Notes under the pieces: model-generated
Told to the model about the DNA's origin: nothing
The model's input: the letters and a program-made list of their open reading frames with translations, nothing else
The model's database searches: none
In this document: positions 23,289 through 34,190 of the stretch, piece after piece
Position numbering within the stretch: position 1 is the first letter of the stretch
Layout: each line of letters opens with the position of its first letter
Assembly: GCA_016946835.1 (NCBI GenBank)
Contig: JACVTC010000040.1
Coordinates: forward strand, 968,501 to 1,032,500
Source: Neocallimastix lanati (nom. inval.)
Taxonomy: Eukaryota; Neocallimastigomycota; Neocallimastigomycetes; Neocallimastigales; Neocallimastigaceae
Length of the DNA stretch: 64,000 nucleotides
Direction: 5' to 3'
Position numbers and translations under genes: made by a program

Positions 23289-24265
23289 TTTTTTTTTTTT
23301 TTCGATTTATTAAATCAATTTAAATAATTAGAAAACGTTCAAATCATAATTAATAGAATTTTTTTTTTTTTTTTCTTTAAATAATTTTTAAAATAAAATA
23401 AGATAAAAATTCTTTTTGAATTGTCTTCCAATAATAATAATCTTTTTTTTAAATAATTTGTAAAACAAATTTTTTTTTTTTAAATAATTTGTAAAACAAA
23501 ATAAAATAATCTCTTTTTTTTTTTTTTTAATAATAATAATTATAATATTTTTTTTTAAATAATTTTTAAAATAAAATAAGATAAAAATTCTTTTTGAATT
23601 GTCTTCCAATAATAATAATCTTTTTTTTAAATAATTTTAAAATAAAATAAATTCTTTTTGAACTGTCTTCCAATAATAATAATAATAATAATAATTATAA
23701 TATTTTTTTTTAAATAATTTTTAGAGTAAAATAAGATAAAAATTCTTTTTGAATTGTCTTCCAATAATAATAATCTTTTTTTTAAATAATTTGTAAAACA
23801 AATTTTTTTTTTTTAAATAATTTGTAAAACAAAATAAAATAATCTCTTTTTTTTTTTTTTTAATAATAATAATTATAATATTTTTTTTTAAATAATTTTT
23901 AAAATAAAATAAGATAAAAATTCTTTTTGAATTGTCTTCCAATAATAATAATCTTTTTTTTAAATAATTTTAAAATAAAATAAATTCTTTTTGAACTGTC
24001 TTCCAATAATAATAATAATAATAATTATAATATTTTTTTTTAAATAATTTTTAGAGTAAAATAAAATAAATTCTATTTTACTTGTCTTCTAATAATGGTA
24101 ATAATTTTATATATATATATATATCTCATTTAGATCATTTAATATAATGAGAAAACGTTTAAATCATAATTAAAGGAATTTTTTCTTTTTTTTATAATAT
24201 TATTATAATAATATTTTTTTTAAATAATTTTAGAATAAAATAAACTCTTTTTGAACTGTCTTCCA

Positions 24266-24307
<42 letters not shown>

Positions 24308-24868
24308 TTTTTTTTTTTTTTCGATTTATTAAATCAATTTAAATAATTAGAAAACGTTCAAATCATAATTAATAGAATTTTTTTTTTTTTTTTTCTTTAA
24401 ATAATTTTTAAAATAAAATAAGATAAAAATTCTTTTTGAATTGTCTTCCAATAATAATAATCTTTTTTTTAAATAATTTGTAAAACAAATTTTTTTTTTT
24501 TAAATAATTTGTAAAACAAAATAAAATAATTTCTTTTTTTTTTTTTTTAATAATAATAATTATAATATTTTTTTTTAAATAATTTTTAAAATAAAATAAG
24601 ATAAAAATTCTTTTTGAATTGTCTTCCAATAATAATAATCTTTTTTTTAAATAATTTTAAAATAAAATAAATTCTTTTTGAACTGTCTTCCAATAATAAT
24701 AATAATAATAATAATTATAATATTTTTTTTTAAATAATTTTTAGAGTAAAATAAAATAAATTCTATTTTACTTGTCTTCTAATAATGGTAATAATTTTAT
24801 ATATATATATATATCTCATTTAGATCATTTAATATAATGAGAAAACGTTTAAATCATAATTAAAGGAA

Positions 24869-24900
<32 letters not shown>

Positions 24901-24967
24901 ATTAATATAATAATATTTTTTTTAAATAATTCTAAAATAAAATAAATTCTTTTTGAACTGTCTTCCA

Positions 24968-25021
<54 letters not shown>

Positions 25022-25071
25022 TTAATAATATTAATAATAATAATAATAATATTAATAATAATAATAATAAT

Positions 25072-25109
<38 letters not shown>

Positions 25110-25505
25110 TTTTTTTTTTTTCGATTTATTAAATCAATTTAAATAATTAGAAAACGTTCAAATCATAATAGAATTTTTTTTTTTTTTTTTTTAAATAATT
25201 TTTAAAATAAAATAAGATAAAAATTCTTTTTGATTGTCTTCCAATAATAATAATCTTATTTTTTAAATAATTTGTAGAACAAAATAAAATAATTTCTTTT
25301 TGAATTGTCTTTTAAAAATAATAATATTATTATTATTTTTTTTTATTTCATTTAAATCAATTTAAATAATAAGAAAATATTTAAATCATAATTTATAAAG
25401 ATTATTATTTTTTTTTTGTAATAATAATAATAATGTTTTTTTTTTTTTTTTTTTTTTTAAATAATTTTTAAAATAAAATAAGATAAATTCTTTTTGAATT
25501 GTCTT
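23040..25505. repeat. Higher-order tandem repeat block
   Basis: Basic units centre on TTCTTTTTGAATTGTCTTCC or its GAACTGTCTTCCAATAATAA variant, separated by AAT runs, T-runs and TTTAAATAATTTT. A large unit starting at GAGTAAAATAAAATAAATTC (23041, 24056, 24745) contains TTCTATTTTACTTGTCTTC, ATGGTAATAATTTTATATA and AAAACGTTTAAATCATAATT. The spacing is about 1015 and then 689 bases, so one copy holds an extra ~330-base sub-unit (23388 and 23721 starts). The 73-codon open frames seen on the minus strand recur with the unit and are not genes. Confidence 0.85.
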
Positions 25506-25621
25506 CTAATACTCGTTAAGGCTGTCCAGCAAGGACATTATCTGCCTATGTTAAAAGCATAACTGAAATGTTTTGACTACCTCAATATTCCCACTGCTCC
25601 TGAGAGGCGGGGCTGAAATCA

Positions 25622-25750
25622 AGGTGCTAGTGTTACAGTATTTGGTATTCAAGATGAATATAGACTCTATATCTTTGGCAGTACTAAGACTTGTCTTTTT
25701 TTAATCATGATCTTCAAAAGAAATCAAATTATTAACTCTTCATGAAAGTT
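25622..25750 (+). pseudogene. GH10 xylanase C-terminal relic
   Basis: The plus strand reads GASVTVFGIQDEYRLYIFGS then TKTC, which matches ANITSVTVFGIQDGYRFYTSDSTKT of the intact genes. After that the frame is lost, although the DNA still resembles the LLDHDLQKKPN part. No catalytic residue is kept. The preceding 110 bases (25508-25620) are unusually GC-rich for this window and match nothing I recognise. The relic sits between the two minus-strand xylanase genes, in opposite orientation. Confidence 0.75.
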
Positions 25751-25759
25751 TTATTATTA

Positions 25760-26150
25760 TAGACTTTAAATAAGAAAAAATGAAAAATATAAAAATATAA
25801 AAGATTATAAATAATAAATTATATTATTAACAATAATATTTTTTTTCTATCAGCCACATTTATTGCGATTACTTCAAACTTTATTTTTAAAATTACTTTT
25901 TATTTCACATTACTATTCTATATATTATTATTTTCTAATTGGACAAATAATTTTTATTTTTTACTTCATTAATTAAGTTTTTTTATAAAAAAAAATATTC
26001 GTGTAATTTACATATGAATAAATAAATATAGTTTAAATTATGCGAATATTTTTTTTTATTATAAAGCGTATAAATAAATTCTGAAAAATAGTTCACATAC
26101 AATGAACCTCACCTCCAGATTTTAAAATATCTGTTTAAAGGAAAATTTTT
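25760..26150. other. AT-rich spacer
   Basis: AT-rich, closed in all frames; no feature seen. Confidence 0.5.
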
Positions 26151-26159
26151 ATTCCGGAT

Positions 26160-26640
26160 TAGGGTTTGAATTGACTATCTGAAAGAAATTATGGAATAGC
26201 ACCCCTTGTCGAGTATTAGTCCCAGGCATAATTTCTGTAAAGAGAGCCACAGATCTCTCCATGAATGGGGTTTTAGAATAATTAGCAGAAATGATTTGGT
26301 TATTAAACAAAACATCCTATTGCTTTTTGTAATTGGTACCATATCACATATATGTTTACACACTCACTATTCAGAAAATTACTAATATTAACACGATTAT
26401 CGTCAAATGACCTATTCACTACATTAACAGTAATGATACTATTATTTTCATTATCTCTAATATAAATATAAATATTTCATTTTTCACTATCAATACTATT
26501 ACTAGTATTAACAACGCTATTCCTATAGATATTATTATTATTATTAATATTATACTATTCGCAACTACTATCAGAATCAGTATTTATATTATTAATATCT
26601 TTACATTATTATTTGTCATTGGACAATCTTTGCTAATTAC
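26160..26640 (-). pseudogene. Unidentified degenerate coding remnant, Asn-rich N-terminal part
   Basis: On the minus strand a stretch rich in Asn, Ser and Asp (NNINTDSDSS, then NTSNSIDSEK) is followed by FDDNRVNISNFLN and, in a nearby frame, by a better conserved piece reading SKTPFMERSVALFTEIMPG. Codon variety shows that it once encoded protein. The sequence is interrupted and I cannot name the family; a mobile-element origin is possible. Confidence 0.35.
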
Positions 26641-26649
26641 AAACAATTT

Positions 26650-27077
26650 TTAATAATAATAATATAATTGATAATTCATTTCTATTTTTAATTTTATATT
26701 AATTTTTAGAAAAAAAAATTATGTAATTTCATAAATATATTTATACATATATTTTTTTTTCTTTGTTAAAAAAAAAAAAAAAAAAAGTTTTTCCATTCTT
26801 TTCATATTTTTAAAAATTTTCATTAAAATATATATATATATATATATAATATTTATTTATTTAAATATATTAATATAAAGAATTTATTTTAATTAAAAAT
26901 TAAAAAAAAAAAAAAAAAAAAAAGAAAAAAAGAAAAGAAAAAAAAAATAAGATAAAAAAATTTATTTGTAACCATTAAATAATTTTTAGCCTTTTATTAT
27001 GTACCACTATCAATGATGGTAATGGGAAAAGAAAAAAAAAAATTTTTTTTTCCCAATTTCTTAATAATACTTAATTA

Positions 27078-27123
<46 letters not shown>

Positions 27124-28080
27124 CTTTTTTTAATACCACAATTTTAAATAATAAGTAAATAAATAAGTAGATAAATAATTAAAACAATGATTAATGATTA
27201 TAATAATATATATAAATTATCTTTTTAATTTTCTTATAGTAAAATTTTCTTATAATAGTTTATTTTTAATTACACATTTTAACAATTTTTAGATATATTA
27301 AAAAAAAAAAAAAGGGTAAAATGGTCATTTTTGTTTCACATATATTTACAAATAAAACTGCTTAATTAAGTCCTTTTTTTAAGCATTAAACACTTCCAAA
27401 CAAAAAAAAAATTGTTTTAGTCATTATTTTAAATTTTTTAATTCTTTTCAAGAAAACTTTATTTTTATTTTTATTTTAATTATATTTATTTTATTTTTAT
27501 TTTTATTTTTATTTTTATTTTTATTTTTTTTTTCTTTAATTATTTAATTAATTAATTATTTATTATTACTTTTTTATTTTTTAATTCTATTGATTTATTT
27601 TGACTTTTTATGTTTTGTAATAATTGATTTATTTTTTTTTTATTTTATTTAATTTGAATAATAATTCTTTTTTTTTTTTACTTTGTTATTTTTTTTATAT
27701 TTTTTTTTTTGTTTTGTTTTGTTTTTATTGTTGTTCTATATATAAATATTAATTTTTTATATTTTTACTTTTTTATTTTTTATTTTTTTTTTGTTTATAA
27801 TTTTGATATTTTTTTTAAAAAATTAATTTTTTTTTAATAAAAAAAAAATTTTCATAAATAAATTAATATAGATTTTTTTGTTTATTTTTCTTTCTTTTTA
27901 ATCTAAATCTATATAAACTTTATATTAATAATAATTAAATATTCTAAATTGTACTTAAAAAAACACTTCTTTTGTGTATTATTAATTCTTTTTATAATAA
28001 ATTTATAAATTTATATTTTTTTTTGTTAAAAATATATAAAACTATTTAAAATTAATTGATAACCAATTTTTTTTTTTTAA
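26650..28080. other. AT-rich spacer with long homopolymers
   Basis: Includes A-runs at 26770, 26902-26923 and 27082-27120, and TTTTTA/TTTTAT runs at 27460-27530. No gene is seen. The last 100 bases are the xylanase 3' flank. Confidence 0.5.
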
Positions 28081-28088
28081 TTTTCACT

Positions 28089-29618
28089 TTAATTATTGGT
28101 TTCTTCTTCTTCATCACTTACATCTTCTACTTCTAATCCATCATCATTAACATCTACATTTTCCTCATCATTGGAATCTTCAGATTCATTTTCTTCAGCA
28201 GCTGTTGTTTCTTCTTCAACTTCTACTGGTTGTTCTGACTTCTTATTGGCTTTTAAAACTTCCATAATGGCTTCGTAATTTGGTTTCTTTTGAAGATCAT
28301 GATCTAAAAGACGAGTCTTAGTACTGTCAGAGGTGTAGAATCTATATCCATCTTGAATACCAAATACAGTAACACTGGTAATATTAGCTCCCTTATTAAT
28401 TTGTTCCATAACTTTTTCAAAGAATTCACGATATTGTTGAGCTTGTTTTTCTAACCAACCTTCTCCATTTGGTGGGGTAATGGTTAATTCGGTAATTTGA
28501 AGTTCTAAACCAGCTTCAGTGAAACGTTCAATGGCTCTAACATATTCTTCAATCTTTGGCCAAGTTTCACCAATATAAGATTGCATACCAAGAGCATCAA
28601 CTAAATTATCTTTTCTTAAAATATTCATAAGATCAATGATAGCTTGAGTTTTATCATGTGGATAGGTTTGGAAAGTATTGTAATCATTGTAAACTAATTT
28701 AACATTTGGAAGAGCGTATTTACGAGCAATTTCAAATGTTTTCTTAACATAATCTGGTCCAACAATCTTATACCATAAACTTTCTTCAGTTTGAGTAGAG
28801 ACTCTGGTATACCATCCAGTAGAGTTATCGAAATATCCATCATTAATTTCAATAGCTTCATTAACAACATCCCAAACATCAATGACACCTGGATAATTGT
28901 GTTGAACAAATCCAAGATATTGACGAATATAACTTTCTAAACGTTGATAGATAGTTTCAACATCAGCAAATTCATTTTCAGAATTGAATCCTTTTCTGAA
29001 GAACCAATCTGGAGTTTGGGTGTGCCATACTAATACATGACCTCTAACGTGAATATTATTCTTTAAAGCAAAATCTAAACCGTCAACAATATCGTCAAAT
29101 TTTAATACGACTTCTTCAGATCCATTTTCAGCGTTTTTGAGACAACCTTCCTTATCAAGAACAAATTCTGGTTTCATAAGATTAGTATAAGTCATAGAGT
29201 TAAATTGATATTTAATGACTTCTCTCATTTTTTTTGAAGTAGTAGTAGAAGTAGAAATGGCTCCACCATTTAAACCAACACCGAAACGGAATGGGGCTTC
29301 TTTTGCTAAAGAATCACCAGTTGTTATATCAGTAATATCACATTCAGCAGCTGGATCATTAATGGAATCAATATCAATGATAGCTGGAGGAGATGGTGGA
29401 ATATCATCCTTTGGTCTAGTACTTTCTAAACCAAGACCACACCATTCACCATTTTCTAAACCCCATTCACCATCATAAGTTGATCTTACAACAGCATCAG
29501 TTGATTTACAACATGGAATATTAAATTTTTCAGACCAACAACCTTTAATGGTTTCAGTTGGTTTAGCACTGACAAAACAAACAGCGGATAAAATACTTAA
29601 AATGGTATTATATTTCAT
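28089..29618 (-). CDS. GH10 endo-1,4-beta-xylanase with N-terminal fungal dockerin and acidic tail (509 aa)
   Basis: A secreted xylan-cutting enzyme for the cellulosome. Residues 1-18 are the signal peptide (ends VSA), and the dockerin spans 27-60 (CWSEKFNIPCCKST, then DGEWG and WCGL). A linker with PPSPPAI near 75-80 follows, then GH10 at about 92-456. The acid/base is Glu254 in VVNEA and the nucleophile is Glu377 in ITELT. RGHVLVWHTQTPDWFF (192-207) is complete. Residues 464-509 form a very acidic tail (EEVEE, DEENVDVNDD, SDEEEE types), unlike the Lys/Ser-rich tails of the 491-residue relatives. There is no intron. The start is the ATG of the same MKYNT N-terminus found in the three genes to the right. 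It is closer to those than to the gene at 20606. Confidence 0.97.
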   Translation of the reverse strand: MKYNTILSILSAVCFVSAKPTETIKGCWSEKFNIPCCKSTDAVVRSTYDGEWGLENGEWCGLGLESTRPKDDIPPSPPAIIDIDSINDPAAECDITDITTGDSLAKEAPFRFGVGLNGGAISTSTTTSKKMREVIKYQFNSMTYTNLMKPEFVLDKEGCLKNAENGSEEVVLKFDDIVDGLDFALKNNIHVRGHVLVWHTQTPDWFFRKGFNSENEFADVETIYQRLESYIRQYLGFVQHNYPGVIDVWDVVNEAIEINDGYFDNSTGWYTRVSTQTEESLWYKIVGPDYVKKTFEIARKYALPNVKLVYNDYNTFQTYPHDKTQAIIDLMNILRKDNLVDALGMQSYIGETWPKIEEYVRAIERFTEAGLELQITELTITPPNGEGWLEKQAQQYREFFEKVMEQINKGANITSVTVFGIQDGYRFYTSDSTKTRLLDHDLQKKPNYEAIMEVLKANKKSEQPVEVEEETTAAEENESEDSNDEENVDVNDDGLEVEDVSDEEEETNN

Positions 29619-29827
29619 TTTTATTAATTTTATTATAATTAAATAAATAATTTATTATTTTTTCTAAAAATAAAAAAAAAATACTTTTTTGTATTTTAAA
29701 TATATATCTATTAATATTAAATTAAATTAAATATAACTTTTTTTTTTTAAATAAGTTATAAAAAAAACTTATTGAGTAATAGATAAAGAAAAAAAAAAAA
29801 AAAAAAAAAAAAGGAAAATAAGTTTCA

Positions 29828-29840
29828 CTTTTATATTTTT
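29828..29840 (-). promoter_or_regulatory. TATA-box-like element upstream of the xylanase at 29618
   Basis: On the minus strand AAAATATAAAAG lies about 210 bases before the ATG. The same ATATAAAAG word is placed upstream of the other three MKYNT-type xylanases, which argues for a promoter function. Confidence 0.35.
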
Positions 29841-29849
29841 TAAGAAAAA

Positions 29850-31200
29850 AATTTTTATTATTATTTAGGATTACTTGATTTCTAAATTAATTTATAAAAC
29901 AAAAATTAAATTAAATTATAAAATTAAAAGAATAAATAAATTTTCCTTTTTTTAAAAAATATATTAATTTCTTTTGAGTACTAATAATAAAAATAATAAT
30001 AATAAAATTCTATTATTTTAAAGTCAAAATCTATTTAAAATAAAATAATAAGTTATTATAATAAAATAAATAATTTTTCAATCAAATATCAACAATAAAT
30101 AAATGGAAATCTGTTATTTTTTTTTTTTTTTTTTTTTTTATTTTGTTTTAAAACCTTATCATCTATATTATAAAAAGATTAATTATTAATATAAACATTT
30201 ATAAAAAATAAGGTTATTAATGGTTTATTAATGTATGGTTAAAGAAATTAAATTAAGAATTAATAAAAATGGATAATAAATAAAAAAAAAAAATAAAGTT
30301 TAAAATATATTAATATTATATAGATATAATTTATATATTTATAAAAAATAAATAAATATGGAAAATAATCTATTTTTTTTTTTTTTTAATTAAATTTTTT
30401 ATATTTAAAGGATTTATTTAAGAAATTATTTAATTAATGGTTTAGTTATGGTTACACAATGATGATCTTTTTTCTTTTTTTCTTTTCTTTTTCTTTTTAT
30501 ATTATTTTTTTATTTAAATTTTTAATTTCTTAAAAAAAGATCTACAAAGATTGTAAAACTTGATGTTTTAACAATTTTTAAGGATACAATTTCTATTAAT
30601 ATATATAAATAATTTAATTTAATTTACACTAATCATTTAATTTAATTTACACTAATCATTTAATATGAAATGTGTATATTTTTTATTATTCAAACCTTTT
30701 CTTATAAATAAATATAATCAATATACATATAAATATAAAATAAAATTAAAATAATATTAAAAAAAAAAAAAAAAAAGAAAATTATCATATTATTATAATT
30801 ATTATATTAATTATTTTTTTTTTTTATGGTTTGATTAAATATACTTTAATTTAAATGTAACTAAATATTTAATATTTAATAGGTGAAAAATTCACCTTTT
30901 TATTATTAATAATTAATTTTTTAATTTTGTTGTATCCACTATAAATATATAAATATATATAACATAAATATTATAAATATTTATATAGATATAATTTTAT
31001 ATAAGGAATATTAAATTTTCACAAAGAATAAAAATAACTTTAGTGAAATGAATTATAAAATAACTTTTAATATTAAAATTTAACTTTTTTTAAAAAAAAA
31101 AAAAATTAAATAAAATTTAATTAAAAAATATTAAATTTTAATATTCAAAAAAATTTTTTTCTCCATAAACTTTTGTAATTTATATGCATTTTAAAAAAAT
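29850..31200. other. AT-rich spacer
   Basis: Homopolymer runs, and a short direct repeat of AATTTAATTTACACTAATC at 30612-30660. No gene is seen. Confidence 0.5.
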
Positions 31201-31203
31201 AAA

Positions 31204-31570
31204 GTAAGTCTGTCCATTTTTTATCCTGGTGATTAGTAGTACTCGGAACTAACACACATAAGGTTTCTGAATCGACTACCTCCTGAATTTATATGGGGGT
31301 GATTTTCATCGTCCTAGTGTGTTTTCCCTTATAAATAAAAATGGATGTTCCCTCTCCATGGTAAGCATTCTTGTTGCTAGACTATATAATTGCTAGTGAA
31401 ATGAGCGCTTGGTCTGTGAGTGAATAAGTATAGTTGTTTTTCCCTTAATAAAAGTTCATAAGATCATTGAAAAGAATCCCCATCGTAATAAAGCTACTTA
31501 GAGGGAATGTCTTTCATATTAGCCTTACTTAAAGAGATTGAAGGCCCTATTGTCCTCACCTTATCCGTTA
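31204..31570 (+). mobile_element. Dispersed repeat, copy A (LTR or SINE-like)
   Basis: A non-AT-rich island shares TTTTTATCCTG, TTAGTA, GAATTTATATGGGG, ATTTTC and CCCTTATAAAT-type words, in the same order, with a second copy at 59745-59960. A TATAAAT box is followed about 110 bases later by CTTAATAAAAG, which resembles a polyadenylation signal. This would fit an LTR, or a transcribed non-autonomous repeat. Ends and target-site duplications could not be fixed. Confidence 0.45.
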
Positions 31571-31670
31571 ATATTTTACTATATTTAAAATTTATTAATA
31601 AAAAAAGTTAATAATAATAATACACACATATATATATAATCCTTTTTTAAAAAATATTAATATATATAGA

Positions 31671-31730
31671 TTTTCAATATCAATTTATATAATTAATTGA
31701 AAAATTAATTATGTAAATTGATATTGAAAA
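31671..31730. repeat. 28-bp inverted repeat with 4-base loop
   Basis: Arms 31671-31698 and 31703-31730 pair at 27 of 28 positions around a GAAA loop. The left arm starts TTTTCAATATCAATTT. It would form a long hairpin in DNA or RNA. Confidence 0.9.
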
Positions 31731-31739
31731 TTTTTATAA

Positions 31740-33200
31740 TAAATAAAGTTTAATAACAAATATATTTTCTATTATTCCTAATAATCCTATTATTTCAAAT
31801 TCATTTTTTAATTTTTTAATCCAAAATAAATTTTTTTTTTTTAAATGAAACAATATATAAATTGATATTCTTCTATTTTTTTTTTTTTCATATGATTTAA
31901 TTTTAGTTTTAGAATGAATAAATTGTCATTGCATTTGTTACTTCTGTTCCACAATCTTCATTATGTATATTTATATTTTTTAGGACTAAATTTTTGAACT
32001 AAATTTTAACAAAACATATACAATATCCATATAACTATTTATTATTACATAGATTAATGATGTTTGATGGTCATTGGAAAAGAAATTTATATTATCATCA
32101 TTATATGTTAAGTATTTAGTAATAATATAATAATCATATTCAAAAGCATACATCAGTTGTATTTTTATTTTTAATTTCTTTGGGGATTTTTAATAAATAT
32201 ATTTTCCCTTTAATGCTATCTTTAGAATTGTCAAGAATAGATCAGGATAAAAAAATTTTTTTTTTTATTTCTTTTTTATTTTTTGATAATTTAATTTATA
32301 TGCATATGGATATATATATATTTACATGTTTTTTTTTTTTTTTTTTTTTTAAAAAAGAATTAGGATAATAATAATTAATCATATTAGAAATACCAAATGT
32401 AGAATAAATAAAATAATTTACATAAAAATTTTGATAGAATGTATTAAAATGTATAGATTTTTAATATACAAGCCACAATCTATATATATAAATACACATA
32501 ATTTGTATTTAATTTTGTTAGTTAAATTATAAAGCTACTTGTAAAAAATTAAATAATATGATTGACATATAATTAATATACCTCACATGTATTGCTTTAC
32601 AATTAACTTAAAATATTATTAATATTATTAACTGAGAGGTATAAATATCAATATTGAAACTTTTATATCCGACTATAATTATAGTTACAGCTTAACTATA
32701 AAGTGGATGATATTTTAATAAAAAAAAAAAAATAAAAAAAAATAAAATCCTACACATGAAAAGATCATATTCTTCAATACAATAATATAAATTGAAATAA
32801 ATTAAATACCATGAAAAAGATATATTCAATAATATTGTAATATATCATGGTTTAATTTAGCGTTAAATGAGTTTTATTCATAAATAATAGTCATTAATAA
32901 TTTTAAAAGATGGTGTAAGACCTGACAGTAGTGAAATACCTTCTTTGAAAGGGCTCAATTGTAATTATGATGAATAATAGTTAGACTCTTCATATTACCA
33001 CTAAATATAGAGTGTATTTTCTCAGACTAATTGGTTAGCATTCCAATTAACGGAACAGTTTACATAATACATAAACTTCCTAATTGAAGATAATTTTATC
33101 AACATATTTTCATACTTTCATGAATAGTATGTTGTAAATTTGGTAACATCTATTAAATTTTTAATTTTCATATATATTCAAATTTAAATAAATATTTTAA
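31740..33200. other. AT-rich spacer with no identified gene
   Basis: Mostly AT-rich. Short less AT-rich patches at 32910-33080 have no open frame. A hydrophobic 62-codon frame at 32180-32368 is T-run driven and not supported. Confidence 0.45.
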
Positions 33201-33388
33201 AATTTTTAGATTTGATGAGGGGGAAACAGTAGCTATTACATGAATATTTAAATGAAGAATGAAAATATATATTTAAAATAATAAAATTAAATTTTTAAAA
33301 ATTTTAGATTTGATAGGGGGAAACAATAGCTATTACATGAATATTTAAATGAAAAATGAAAATATATATTTAAAATAATAAAATTAAC
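33200..33388. repeat. Tandem duplication of a ~97-bp unit
   Basis: AATTTTTAGATTTGATGAGG (33198 on) and AATTTTAGATTTGATAGGG (33299 on) each start a unit with AAACARTAGCTATTACATG, AATATTTAAATGAA and ATATATATTTAAAATAATAA. The copies differ at a few positions. Confidence 0.85.
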
Positions 33389-33429
33389 TTAATTATCAAA
33401 TAATCATTATTAATAATTATGGAATCATA

Positions 33430-33523
33430 GAGTAACAAAGCCCAATCCTAGTTTCAAAATTGAAGAAAGATACAGAAGAATAAAAGCTTTAAAGGAAAAT
33501 GGATGGTTTAATCAATATAATTA
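33430..33523 (+). CDS. Possible terminal exon fragment, unknown
   Basis: A short open frame reads TKPNPSFKIEERYRRIKALK then ENGWFNQYN and stops at TAA. Composition and codon use are gene-like and an ATCATAG acceptor-like site precedes it. It could be the last exon of a lost or undetected gene. Confidence 0.25.
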
Positions 33524-33529
33524 ATTTAA

Positions 33530-33940
33530 CGGAAGCTACTTAAATAACTATTTGTGTTGACTATTTTAAAAATCATATTTATATAACCATTAAGTGTGAA
33601 AAAAATTTTTATTGAAAATATAGTATAAAGATAATATATTAAATATTGATATTGAGGTACAAATCAATATAATAAGCTAAACTATTATTTTTAAAAATAA
33701 AACCTTAAATAATTAAAAATTTTTTATTAAATTCTTTTATATAATTCAATAAATAAAGAAAATTAGAATGTATTGTTGTATTGTTATTAAATTAAATATA
33801 AAATATGTATATTAATTATACTTTATTAAATATTTTTTATCTTGGCTCATATTATATAAAATATAATTAAAATAAATGCAATATTTTAATAGAATTGTAA
33901 AATATAACTCTCGAATGTCAACCGTATTAATTAGTCTGTT
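33530..33940. other. AT-rich spacer
   Basis: No gene or repeat seen. Confidence 0.45.
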
Positions 33941-33944
33941 AACA

Positions 33945-34190
<246 letters not shown>

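Noticed and set aside
23388-24629. Three nearly identical 73-codon minus-strand frames
   Set aside because: They recur exactly with the higher-order repeat unit and are Lys/Ile/Phe-rich low complexity, so they are repeat by-products.
28096-28278. Ser-rich open frames opposite the xylanases (also at 29215, 38077, 42071 and 46707)
   Set aside because: They are antisense shadows that exist only because the sense strand is a conserved xylanase gene.
31225-31300. tRNA gene in the dispersed repeat (GTGATTAGTAGT and GGTTTCTGAATCG as A and B boxes)
   Set aside because: No cloverleaf can be folded from it; only a loose likeness to Pol III boxes remains.
32910-32960. AGTGAAATACC word like one in large-subunit rRNA
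   Set aside because: Only about 11 bases agree and the surrounding sequence does not follow the rRNA.
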